From Apostichopus japonicus (Eukaryota > Echinodermata > Holothuroidea > Aspidochirotida > Stichopodidae), in contig NC_092567.1 of NCBI RefSeq assembly GCF_037975245.1, positions 4,782,214 to 4,846,213 on the forward strand: a DNA stretch of 64,000 nt, written 5' to 3'. The notes beneath the pieces are model-generated. The model had not been told where the DNA came from. It searched no databases and worked only from the letters and a program-made list of their open reading frames with translations. The position numbers were made by a program, and so were the translations under genes. Shown here piece by piece: positions 1-10,519 of the stretch; position 1 is the stretch's first letter; the number at the start of each line of letters is the position of its first letter.

Positions 1-132
1 CCTTAGTCAGTGTAAACTAACTAAGAAGCAGCGATGAAACGAAGAGTTTTGCTAGTCCGTGTGCATTGACTAACGTTACAGACTAATTTAACGTTAGTCC
101 GTGGCAATATTGACTAGTTTATTTTTTCAGTG
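1..132 (-). mobile_element. Terminus of CACTG-ended DNA transposon (runs off left edge)
   Basis: This is the reverse complement of 2941-3072, the left end of the large element described below. It ends at 132 in TTTTTTCAGTG, so the element body lies to the left of the window. It contains several TTAGTC/GACTAA motifs in both orientations, as subterminal repeats of CACTA-like elements often do. No target duplication can be tested because the other end is outside the window. Confidence 0.75.
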
Positions 133-449
133 CAAACTATCCAGCATTGCACTCTGGAAAACGGTGAGTCTGATATTCACAAGCAATTTAGTTTATCTAT
201 GCACTCCACACACAAATACTTGGCTATAAAAACCAGTTTCTGGTATGATTTTAAAACCATACAAAGAACAACAATGTTGAATCGCGCTGCTTCGCATCGG
301 TAACCATCCGTTACACTGCCAGTTCATCCTCATTTCTGATCATAAACTACAAAAAACATTTACCTGATAAATTTGAGGTAATAATTGAGTAAGATTGAAC
401 TTAGAAGAAAGAGTCGCAAAAGTGGACTTCTTTACTTTACCTTTTACTG
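133..449. other. No recognised feature
   Basis: AT-rich sequence between the transposon terminus and the first copy of the interspersed repeat. I see no coding region, RNA gene or clear repeat in it. Confidence 0.4.
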
Positions 450-970
450 GAAGCAAACGTGGCCGTTAAAGGAATGAGTAGGACTTGACCACATTATGTT
501 ACTTCAGTCCACCATGGAAGATTAAGGTAAGTTTTTTAACAAACAAATATCTATGACACTAACTTTGTGGGACGCACATTGTCTTAATCTGGTTAAACGA
601 CAAATAATTCACTAATCATGAACAGTCACGTAACTGTGACAACATATCCAGATATCGTAGTTAGTTGCAGGGTATCCAATAATTTTTGCTCAATTTACAA
701 CTTATGACGTAATAGGCAGCTTTATTTAATGGAGACCAACTTCTCCTAACACCGGAGAAAACGAAGAAAATGAGCATAACCAGAGAAAACCAGGGAGCCT
801 GCTACAAAGACAAATATGCAAGGGCAGCCACAGTAAAGTACAGGGTCGGCTAAACGGACTGTTGTTAGGACTGATGTATGTTCTATGATGAACGATTGCC
901 CCGAAATTAAATGAACATAAACAAGAACAGTGCAACATGATTGACAACATTCTACGGTTTCATATTTAAT
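450..970 (+). repeat. Interspersed repeat, copy 1 (uninterrupted)
   Basis: This copy aligns with 2200-2940 and then with 7443-7550. Shared landmarks, in order, are a GACCGTTAAAGGAA-like block, TTTGTGGGAC, GGTTAAACGA-like and TAGTTGCAGG blocks, AACCAGGGAGC, CTAAACGGACTGTT, and ATTCTACGGTTTCAT near 960. The matching order shows these are two copies of one sequence. The repeat family is not recognised and no protein is evident. Confidence 0.7.
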
Positions 971-2199
971 GAACATCGAGATGGTGACGTAAAAGCGGGA
1001 TATGTTCAGTACATTCCTTTAGGTGAAGACATTTTTTGATTAAGATATTTGTTAATGTCATTAATTTTTATTACAATTAAGTTTTGGTTCAGAAGAATAA
1101 TATCGATGTTCACAAGGATTTATAGCGTATGCTGGAAACGTTAAGCAGCGTCGGTTATGTCAATTATGTTGCTTAAAGTCATACACGCTACTAGTGTTCT
1201 ACTAAATGTTGAAATGCTATGCTCGGTTGTAAATTATCATACAAATTTTCATGATTAACTTACAGATTTTATGACAAAGATATATTTTAAAGATATGTAT
1301 TTCTGTTAACATCCAGAGTTTTATAAGTTTGTTTCTACGTTTGGAATAAACGTGATACAAAAGTTTCCGTAAGTTGTTCCTCTATTATTTGGCGCCCTCA
1401 AACATCCCCCCAATCCTAGAGACTAACAAAAAGTAATGCAAGAGGCTGGAAGGTCCGGGTGTGGCAATAAACTATCCTTAGCACTTGAAGATAGTTATCA
1501 AGATAAAATAAACAATTAGCGGGTGACAAATTTGGAATATTTAAATCAGATTACCAGTTACCGACTATACCGTAATTGGGACAACTCCACTCCAAGTCCC
1601 CACCCCGGATCCTGACTCCTTCAAAATCGTCTTATGTATGTACACGCGGGAATTAATACGAATGTTTGTCTTATATTCATATTTAATCAAGTGATTGTAT
1701 ATGTTTTGTAACCATGGTATCCGTACAAGAAAACAACTAAGCGGGTAAGTAGAGCTACACATAATACTACAGAGTTTCTTTCTGTTTTCTAATTTATTCC
1801 CATTTTACACGAATACAATTATTATACCCCCCCCCACCCTTTCAACATAAAAGAGTATTATATCGGAACCCTTGAAATGTCAGGTAATTAAAATAGCTCC
1901 TCTTCCCTTCATATGACCAAGACCATGGCAAGCATTACCATTCAGAAGAATATACCAGAGTTTATTGGTTTCAAATGAAACCAGATCCATCTTTTCATTA
2001 TATCTAGGCCTGCTGGACCCACACACTTATGCCAGTCACGTATACACTAATCTGGATAATAATTTAAGCAAGTGATCCTTCAAATCCCCTGAAGCATTCT
2101 AAGCAACACAGTTAATTTATTATCGAGATTTAATACAATGGAAGAATACTTTATTGGATATATCTAGGTTCTGTATTTTGTGTTGTGTTTGCTACAATC
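971..2199. other. AT-rich non-coding stretch
   Basis: I see no convincing exon, RNA gene or transposon end between the two copies of the interspersed repeat. A short poly(C) run lies near 1828. The small reading frames here have no recognisable motifs. Confidence 0.4.
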
Positions 2200-2940
2200 T
2201 GCTGGTAACAAACTTGACCGTTAAAGGAACGATAAGGACTTTGAAAACTAAAAGTTACTTTATTTCACCAAAATCACACCAGGAGAGATGAGAGTAGGCA
2301 GAGATATTAAAGGTTTGGAAACCAACAAATAAAACATGACAATAAATTTGTGGGACAAACTATTGTCTGCATCTGATTAAACGATAAATACCTCACTAGC
2401 ATAAGTAGCAGTCATGTGATTGAAACAACATATTTAGATCTCTTAAATAGTTGCAGGCGTGTCCAGTTATGTGTGAATATTATATGGATTGGTCAACGTT
2501 ATAACCTATTACGTAGCATGCAGCTGTATTTAATATTATTAAACCCTTTACGCATTGACTTAATTCTCAACATTATTTGAGTTAAACACTAAGACAGTAT
2601 AGAAATCAACTTAAAATAAGTTTTTAGAGTCAAATTCCATATACATCTGTTCCTATAACTAACTCCAAATTTTCCACATCACCATCCTGTGCATTTGACC
2701 AATTCGTAAAAGTACCACAGAAATTGTTAAATTTAATTTGATTAGTAATTACCTGGATCAAGACAAACATTTTATAGTTAATATATCTGTTAGTGTTAAA
2801 ATGATGTATGGAAGACCCACGTCTCAGACCAACAGAAACAACTAAAGACCTCAACATGACCAGTTTAAACCAGGGAGCTGCTACAGTAAGCTAGATACAG
2901 GGTCAGTTTAGTTAAACGGACTGTTACCACTGTTGTTATG
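2200..2940 (+). repeat. Interspersed repeat, copy 2, left part (split by insertion)
   Basis: Second copy of the repeat at 450-970. It is interrupted after TGTTGTTATG at 2940. The missing right part (ATGATGAAC... ATTCTACGGTTTCAT) resumes at 7443, on the far side of the 4.5 kb transposon. Confidence 0.7.
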
Positions 2941-4829
2941 CACTGAAAAAATAATCTAGTCAATATTGCCACGGACTAACGTTAAATTAGTCTGTAACGT
3001 TAGTCAATGCACACGGACTAGCAAAAATCTTCGTATCATCGCTGCTTCTTAGTTAGTTTACACTGACTAAGGAAAATATAATCGCAGCTTAGTCGGTGGC
3101 GACGGACTAAGGTATTTTAACCCATGGACTAAGAACGATACGGACACCCGATTTACGCCATAATCGTAGCTTAGTCGGTGTCGACGGACTAATGTATTTT
3201 AACCCAATTCGATTCACTTCAATTTGGAAACCGAGAGGCAACGGCAGCTTGCTGGGCTTGGCATAGTTTCATACGATCACTCTAAGCAACTTTCAACCGT
3301 AAATCACCCAAGAAGGTCTTTAGAAGAATGGAGGTATTAACTGCATCATCGGCCTACCTGTTATTCATTTAACTTGAAGGTAAAATTAAAGTTAATTGTT
3401 AGGCCACTGGCACTAGTACTGTATTATGGTTAGTGTAACGCTACCGTTGTCACGTTGGCGTTTCGCAATACACAAGTGCAATGACAGTGAGTAGCCTATA
3501 TGCTTCTACTGGGTACTGCAGTGCATTCTCAACACTAAAGTGTGCATCCTAAACACGAATTAACAATGTGTTATGTGTGTATTGGGCTAGATTGAACAGT
3601 GGCACATAATCTTCTTATTTATTCCCAAACAAATGCTGGAACTATATGGCTCAATAGTTTATTTGAAGTCTACACTTATTTGGTAAAGATTTCCTGTAAT
3701 TTCCCATGTGAATCTAAATGGGTAGGCTTTGTGATATTGAATAAGCAAGGCTAGACCTTCAAACGTACAGTCACAGTAGGCTGAACAAATTATGTTGGCT
3801 AGTCAACGGTATTATATGTTGCGAGCAGTCAGGATGCACGCTTCAGTTCTATTTAACCTTTTCATTTATCATTTTTTAGTATTTAATTTCCGGTCACGCC
3901 CAGGAAACAATTGCGACATTCCTTAACGGTCGACTTGCTTACTGTAAGAAGTATTAACCGTTTTTTCTCAGGAAAGCTTGATAGTCTGAAGTTATTATAA
4001 CATGTGCTTTTAGTATACTGCCAAAAGAGTAAGTTGTTGTATTTGTATTGATATTTTATGTAGAAGTAACGGAAAATTTAGTATGTTTAGTTTGGTCTAA
4101 TTGCACGTTTTTTTTTTCTGTCCAATGTAGTGCAGGGTTCACTTGCGCGAATTCAAATTATTCTGTTTATGTATATGTATATGCATCGATTCTTAGATTA
4201 TGATGTTTTTTTGACATTTATTTGTAATTCAAGCATATCTGTTTAGTAGCAAAGTTTAAAGGTTAAGATTAATTAGTTTTCTCTTTTTGATACTAGATTG
4301 AATGAAACTCATGGCGTAAATAATAGATCAGATGATACAGGTTAACGCAGTTGCTAAAACTCTGGGTATTCTCTAGTCTTCGCCGGTCCATTATATACTG
4401 TAGTACTACTAGTAAGACTATATCAAAACGACCGAAGACAAACTTAGTGTAACAAAGTACTGATTCTCCTCTAGCCTAGGTCTAAACAGGCTTGTTATGT
4501 GAGCAAGCAAAATAACAACTAAAAACGATTAGGCCTATAAATAAGTTGGCTCAGTGCATTTCTGTTTCTAAAATTTTATATTTTTAAAGATCATAAAAAC
4601 AAACAAAGATTTAGCCCATGTTTTATTATCTCTGTATTCTGGGCATTTGATTCTGGTTGCAATGGTGATGACACTCTCGTTCAAATTTTCAGCTTTATAC
4701 AGTCTGCTTCAAACTTTGGGATTGTTTTTTGAGACTATAGTGGAAGCAAATCTCACATAACTTTGTGGTGACAACTTTATTTATTTTTTTTTTTTAAATG
4801 ATGAATACTTTGCTGTTTCTTTCTTCCAG

Positions 4830-5027
4830 CAGGAATTGAAAAGCCAAATATCTAAGTCAAGGGTGAGCTTTCCTGTGATGTACGACACCAGTGTGGAGGC
4901 AACAACAGAAGAGGAGAACTGTGTTATATATGGCTTAAAGACATGTTTTAAGATGATATATTGGTACCCTTCGCAGAACAAAAGAGTTTATCCAAGAGTC
5001 CAAAAAGCAAAGGAACAAGTACCATAG
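4830..5027 (+). pseudogene. Exon-like open segment inside the CACTA-like element
   Basis: A pyrimidine-rich tract followed by TTCTTCCAG (ending 4829) is a good splice acceptor. The frame beginning CAG GAA TTG then stays open for 65 codons to a TAG at 5025-5027. The peptide is mixed in composition, with YDTSVEATTEEENC and a basic C-terminus (RVQKAKEQVP). It has no ATG of its own, so it would be an internal or last exon. An alternative donor (AAGGGTGAGC, about 4857-4866) could end the exon early. I do not recognise the family; it could be a remnant of the element's own protein. Confidence 0.35.
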
Positions 5028-5190
5028 AGAAAAAAGATGGAAGAGTGAGTTTAACTATTGTACCCAACTGTTTAATGATATTTAAGATACTTTTCATAAC
5101 CTGTTTTAAAAAAAAACCAGTCTAGTATATCATTTACGTGCAAGCTTCATAAGTTTGGTCAAATTTTCACTGATCTGTAGAGCGGGAGTC

Positions 5191-5331
5191 CAGAGGGTTT
5201 GGTTAGCTGGGAAGGTAACCAATTGCCTGGTACATCACAATGTTCACAATGCATTCCTGTATATGAAACCTGATGACTGGCAAACCGACTGTGGTGGATG
5301 TGGCTGGGAGAGCAATTTTAAAGTCACCTAA
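5191..5331 (+). pseudogene. Conserved 45-residue terminal exon, left palindrome arm
   Basis: From an AGTCCAG acceptor-like site the frame reads QRVWLAGKVTNCLVHH..., contains KPDDWQTDCGGCGW, and ends ESNFKVT then TAA at 5329-5331. The right arm encodes the same peptide on the minus strand with one replacement (Asn here, Ser there). Of six base differences over the exon, four are silent third-position changes and one swaps TAA for TGA. That pattern is what a protein under selection leaves. The peptide has two close cysteines in a Gly-rich context and may bind metal, but I do not recognise the family. Probably the last exon of an element-encoded protein. Confidence 0.5.
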
Positions 5332-6271
5332 TAGCTAACCTAGAGCAGCTTTCATGGTAACCACATCAAAGTAAGAACAATGTGTCAGGTATGGCCCCAA
5401 GAGCAACAAATGGCCATTGCCAGTAATTATTGGTGGTGGGGTACCCCTGCCAGTGATCTATAATTGACCCCTCACGGCTGACCTAGGTCAGCTCATGAGG
5501 TAACCACTTGAAACCTACTGGAAAATGTTGGTTAGGACTTCAGATACAAGGGATGGGCATTGCCAGTAATTTTTATTGGTGGGGTACCCCTGCTAGTAGA
5601 CCCCCAATATGCCCATCCCCTCATTGACCTAGGTGAGCTCATGATTTGACCAGTTGAAACCTACAGGAAAATGATAGGTATCACTTCATATGTAAGGATG
5701 GGCATTTCCAGTATTTTATATTGGTGGGCCACCACTGCCAGAGTCCGCCCATCCCTTACATATAGAATCCTGTCAATAATTTTCCAGTAGTTTTCAACTG
5801 GTTAAATCATGAGCTGACCTAGATCAATGAGGGGGGGGGGGGGCTTTTTGGGGGTCTACTGGCAGGGGTACCCCACTAATATAAATTACTGGAAATGCCC
5901 ATCCCTTACATATATATAGAATCCTGCCAATCATTTTACAGTAGTTTTCAACTGGTTACCTCATGAGCTAATCTAGGTCAATGGGGGATGGGCATTTTGG
6001 GGGTCTACTGGCAGGGGTACCCCACCAATAAAAATTACTGGCAATGCCCATCAGTTGTATCTGAAGCCCTAACCAACATTTTCCAGTAGGTTTCAAGTGG
6101 TTACCTCATGAGCTGACCTAGGTCAGCCTTGAGAAGTCAATTATAGATCACTGACAGGGGTACCGCACCACCAACAATTACTGGCAATGGCCATTTGTTG
6201 CTCTTGGGGCCATACCTGACATATTGTACTTACTTTGATGTGTTACCATGAAAACTGATCTAGGTTAGCTA

Positions 6272-6412
6272 TCAGGTGACTTTAAAATTGCTCTCCCAGC
6301 CACACCCACCACAGTCGGTTTGCCAGTCGTCTGGTTTCATATACAGGAATGCACTGTGAACATTGTGATGTACAAGGCAATTGGTTACCTTCCCAGCTAA
6401 CCAAACCCTCTG
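6272..6412 (-). pseudogene. Conserved 45-residue terminal exon, right palindrome arm
   Basis: Mirror partner of the exon at 5191-5331. On the minus strand the frame reads SQRVWLAGKVTNC..., contains KPDDWQTDCGGCGW, and stops at TGA (6272-6274). The minus-strand frame stays open upstream to about 6676, but that upstream part is AT-rich and has no counterpart in the left arm. I therefore take GATCCCAG as the likely splice acceptor and only the last 45 codons as exon. Function unknown. Confidence 0.5.
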
Positions 6413-7442
6413 GGATCCCGGTCTATTGGGATCATTATTAACATGATTAACATAATTATTAAGCTTTGAGAAATAACTTGGTGTTATGCTGTGCAAAGCT
6501 AATAATAATTTGGTAAAAGCTGCTATTCCTGGCTTATAATTTGAGGGACCTAGATTTAAATGTATACCTCCCAATATGTTATAAAATTTTAATGTAAATG
6601 TATGTTTATGATAATGTGAGTTATCATGTGCTATATCTGTATCTGTGCTTACATGTATATCATATTTTCTGTTCACAGGTCAATAATGGTGCAGATTTTG
6701 GCTTCCTGAAGACAAGTGGGAGGCCATTTGTAGTTAAGAGAAACACTCTTTGTTCGTGAAGACTTAACTGGTGTCGATTTGGGGTACCACTTTAAAACGA
6801 AAGTCATGAGGAACCCTTGCCCAAGATTAAACTTTGCATTATTGTGCAGTGCTATACTTTTGCGATTCATGTTTGATCTATTAACTTGTCTTAACTTTGT
6901 TGGAAAAAAAAATCAGATTTTCAGATTTTATTTACAGTGATTTCTTCTCTATCTGTCGAAAGTCAGCCTTTTGTAGACATCAGAAGTTTTATCAGAAATA
7001 AATACTGCCAACGTACACATTATTTGTGTTTCTTCTGCTCTCTTTTCTTTCAGTGATACTAGTCAGTGAAACTAGTCGGGTTTAATTCTTTCAGTGAATC
7101 TAGTCAGTGCAACTAGTCAGTCGATACCGACTAAGAAAGGTTAGTCGGGAGAGGCACCATCCTGACTAATGTAAAACCTGCTATAAACTAGTCGGTGGCT
7201 CATATAAATTAGTCGGTAAAGACCGACTAATGTCACCAACTAATGTAACTGACTAATATACATTTACCGACTGAGAAATTGTTGATCGACTAAGCTGACG
7301 GACTAAGATGACCGACTAAGAAATCCAACTGACTAAGGAATAAATTAGTCGGTATAGCAACTGACTAAGGCTATGTTAGTCGGGAGAGGCACCAGATGGA
7401 CTAACGTTTTGTTAGTCGGTGAACCAATTTAAGTTTTCAGTG

Positions 7443-7550
7443 TGTGTTATGATGAACAATTACACATAAATTACAAGAACATACCTGTTCAATATGATTT
7501 ATAACATTCTACGGTTTCATCTCAGAATTAACGTGAAGTTTATTGGATGC
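7443..7550 (+). repeat. Interspersed repeat, copy 2, right part
   Basis: It resumes the repeat broken at 2940: ATGATGAAC and ATTCTACGGTTTCAT match 882-963 of copy 1. Confidence 0.65.
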
Positions 7551-8540
7551 AAACTCACAACCTCGAATATTAATAAAACAACATGTGTCAAAAACGATTA
7601 TACAATATTGGCAAACCTATCCAAACGTCAATCTTTAAGCTATAACTATGTTGCAATATCAAACTGAAGTGGAAATTGTACGGGTGTGTCAATATAGAAC
7701 TAAGCGTTGTGAGCGCTGAATGAGATTCATTTAGACAATGTTCGCACGCGAGATTCCATTCGCTCTCTCCACAACAACACCCCCCCCCCTCCTCCCCCAT
7801 TGGAAGTAGGAGCGGGAAGGTATTTGAAAGTTCTTTCTTTACGTCAGAACTTCTATTATTACCAGCAACACGTAAACTTCACAGATAATGTATCAATATA
7901 TTGATTTATTTACACTTATTGGGAACTAAAAACAGTGCTAGGGCAGCATAATACAAACAAGCTGACCAGACTTGCATTATGAGCATTAGCTGAATGAAAG
8001 GTGATCAAACTCTTTACCTGCCATTGACCGGTTTGTAGATTCAGACGACGATACTTGTCATAGCCGATATAATTCCAAACTGATGAAAAACATAACAGAG
8101 AGATATGTAAATGATAAGTGCATACTTAATCTTTGTTGGTCTGGAATGAAATCATAAATATTATAATCACGAGATTTATGTTGGCTCTCGATGATAATTT
8201 CATATTAGCTGAGTAATCAATCTAGTTGATTCCTTTAGTTTGATCTTATTAGTTTGCTATCATGATCATATCAGTAATATAGCTGATCAGTTTACAATCC
8301 TTATATCTCAGTAAGATTACCGATCAGTTTACTATCATGATCATCTCGATTTTACACCTGATCAGTTTACAACTATTATGCAATTAGTTATATAACCAAT
8401 CAGGTTAGAATTGTTATCATCTCATTAACATATCTGATCAATTAAACAATTACCCTAAATGAAAGCATATGCTCCAATTCAAGCAGTAACGAATCTTGGA
8501 CTAAATTAAGAAACCAAATCATGATAGTCGAGTATTCGAT
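7551..8540. other. Non-coding, with degenerate TGATCAGTTTAC repeats at 8186-8450
   Basis: From about 8186 to 8450 there are at least five loose copies of ATCATGATCA / TGATCAGTTTAC-like words at irregular spacing of 40-60 bp. The words contain the palindrome TGATCA. A poly(C) run lies at 7769-7790. TATTCGAT at 8533-8540 is the left target duplication of the next element. No coding region is supported. Confidence 0.45.
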
Positions 8541-8943
8541 GTAGACCGTGGGCCGAAGTCCAAAATCGTTTTAGTTCGTTGCAACAGAGAGAGGACTACC
8601 AACAAATACCATTACATTTATGAAAATAATATGAAATCACCATTATCGATTGTTCCCAGTTGTCTAACGTGCACATTTTTGCAGTTGTTATTAATAACCG
8701 TTACCATTTTAATCAAATTTGGAGAGAGTTTATAAGGCGAAAATACAGCGTATGATGTCACGAGTAACCAATCACAATCGCGTCTACAGGATTGCGCAAT
8801 ACTTTTTAACATCTGGCAACATTTGAACATGGCGTCAACTAGTGATAAGGCGGCCTGCCGAACGAAAATGAAATTATAATGCATTATCCATGTTTCAAAG
8901 ACAGCCTCAGGGAAAGTGACTGCATTTACCAATATCTCCTAAG

Positions 8944-10019
8944 CCAAAGTAACCAGATGTGCTAAGGAATGGAAGGCTTTAGGTGGAGAATTAGGGGATT
9001 TTGCCAATACTATTTTGTCTGACAATGCAGAACTCAACTTGGCGTTGGACACAACGTGCGGGTATCATCGGCAATGTTATATGAAGTTTACCGACGTATC
9101 CAAAATCTCCAGGGCTATATCTAACCTTACACAATCAGTTGGTGAGTTGTATTAAAGTATTCTTGAAATATTACATTGACTATTCGACTGGAAACTGTGT
9201 CATTCGAGCCCGTATAGTTACAGTAACCACAGTCGTTTTCAACTAGCGTAGGCCTACGCGGTAAAATCATGTAGACAGCTCTAGCTAAGTTCTAACGTTG
9301 ACTAAACCAGTGTTATTCAATAGCCCAGGCTATGCTGAAACAAAAAGGTTGGCTGAAGGAACGTTCTGTGTACAATTTGTCACAGGAACAAAGTGGGTTG
9401 TTGGTGCTGGTAAAACTTTGCAATGAATTCAAAGTTTTTTTCCTTGGTATGGTCTTTCAAATATGCTGTATTTCTTGTTGAAGATGCCTTGTTTATATAT
9501 TTTATGAACTAATGTGAGTTAAACCAACTGAACAGTTACAACCTGTCTCTTGGATACAGGCCTTGAAGTAAAAAAATACAAAGTGGCTATTCTTACGACT
9601 AGTCGTAATTATAATTTCCGACTACGCATGCGCAGTTGCTATTTTCATGACCAGGAGTACTATTTTTACGACGAGGAGTACCAATAATTTCCGGTTAGGG
9701 TTAGGGTAAGGGTTAGGATTGAGGTTTAGGGCTATGTTTAGGGTTACCCCTACTACATGCGCAGTTGCTTTATTTACTTTACTGCGCTTGAATTTGCCTT
9801 TGTTGTAAGAATAGTTTATAAATAATTGTTACGACTAGTTGTAAGAATAGCCACGGCCTAAAAAATAATCACAAAATAAATATATGAACGTCATCCTAGT
9901 CTCATTTCAACAAAACTGTTGTTGAAATCTCTTTCTTTATTTTCTGTCTTGCAGAGGATTTACCACCTAAAACTGATACTGCACAGATTTTGGAGACTTC
10001 TCACACAATGATCAATCAG
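8944..10019 (+). CDS. Two-exon fragment of a transposon-linked Cys/His protein
   Basis: Exon 1 (8944-9141) follows the acceptor CTCCTAAG and ends at the donor TTG|GTGAGT. Exon 2 (9955-10019) follows a pyrimidine tract and TTGCAG and ends at CAG|GTAAGA. The two join in frame across an 813-bp intron, giving about 87 residues with no stop. Exon 1 carries CAKEWKALGG, then CGYHRQCYMKFTD, a Cys/His cluster resembling the N-terminus of many uncharacterised, transposon-linked proteins in aquatic invertebrates (recognition from memory, not searched). Exon 2 gives DLPPKTDTAQILETSHTM. No start codon is assigned; an upstream exon is needed, perhaps near the ATG at 8829. A possible third exon follows the acceptor GTCAACAG at 11936. 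It lies inside the hAT-like element and is probably that element's gene or captured cargo. Confidence 0.5.
9583..9854. mobile_element. MITE with 30-bp TIRs and internal TTAGGG-like run
   Basis: The left end GTGGCTATTCTTACGACTAG is matched by the reverse complement of the right end (GTGGCTATTCTTACAACTAG), and pairing continues for about 10 more bases. The 272-bp interior has no coding capacity. It includes a degenerate GGTTAGGGTTAGGG run (about 9692-9745) and two copies of TACTACATGCGCAGTTGC-like sequence. It sits in the intron between the two exons. No clear target duplication is visible. Confidence 0.65.
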
Positions 10020-10519
10020 GTAAGATTTCCATCTGTTGCCTTCAAATAGAGTGCAATTTTGTGTGTGTTTTGGAATATAGGCCTAATACAAATACTTATG
10101 ATACTGTTATGATGCAAAACGTTGCTCTTTTGCTTGTAGTCCCTTTCCATGTGTGAACATATCATTGAAAAAAAAATGACAACATGGTTCGGTAAGTGAA
10201 CAGACATGCATACTATTTTCCTACTTAAATGTATTTCAATGGAAATTCAGGTCCATGTTTTGTTTAAAAGTAAATAAGTGAGGGAGGAGTCCTGAGGGAG
10301 GAAATAATTGAATTGTAAAGTAAAAAATTAATGTAGAATAATCAATTTTGCAAAACTCATGGTATGCAGCATAAGTTAATAAGCATATTTTAATTGAGCT
10401 TTATCAGTCACTGCTTTTATTAATGTGGAAATTTATTGTAATGTTGCATACCTCTTTTTAAACTATCCATCAGCTATGCAACATTGAAGTAATCGAAAGC
10501 AACTTTTAATTACTTGAGG

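Larger units (their letters stand above)
5183..6420. repeat. 1.2 kb imperfect palindrome (inverted repeat)
   Basis: The sequence from 5183 inward reappears as its reverse complement from 6420 inward. The arms meet near 5790-5810, next to a poly(G) run at 5829. Within each arm there are shorter repeated blocks with CCCATCCC, GGGGTACCCC and ACCTAGGTCAGCTCATGA-like motifs. The palindrome lies wholly inside the CACTA-like element. The outermost 150 bp of each arm encodes the same peptide in the arm's own orientation. Confidence 0.85.
2941..7442 (+). mobile_element. CACTA-like DNA transposon (4.5 kb), CACTG...CAGTG ends
   Basis: Both ends are CACTGAAAA / TTTTCAGTG. Just inside them lie many direct and inverted GACTAA/TTAGTC motifs, dense at 2941-3210 and 7055-7442, which is typical of transposase-binding subterminal repeats in CACTA (EnSpm) elements. 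Two near-identical blocks of about 50 bp sit at 3071-3123 and 3155-3205. The element interrupts an interspersed repeat, so the insertion is real. The flanks share TG directly beside both ends; alternatively they share 7 of 9 bases (GTTGTTATG versus TGTGTTATG). The first fits CACTA, the second would fit a Mutator-like family. No intact transposase is visible. Confidence 0.75.

Noticed and set aside
8618-8932. Minus-strand 104-residue open frame
   Set aside because: No domain recognised, and it lies opposite the 5' region of the two-exon fragment on the plus strand.
9692-9745. Telomere or telomere fusion
   Set aside because: The TTAGGG-like run is short, degenerate and enclosed by the inverted ends of a MITE.
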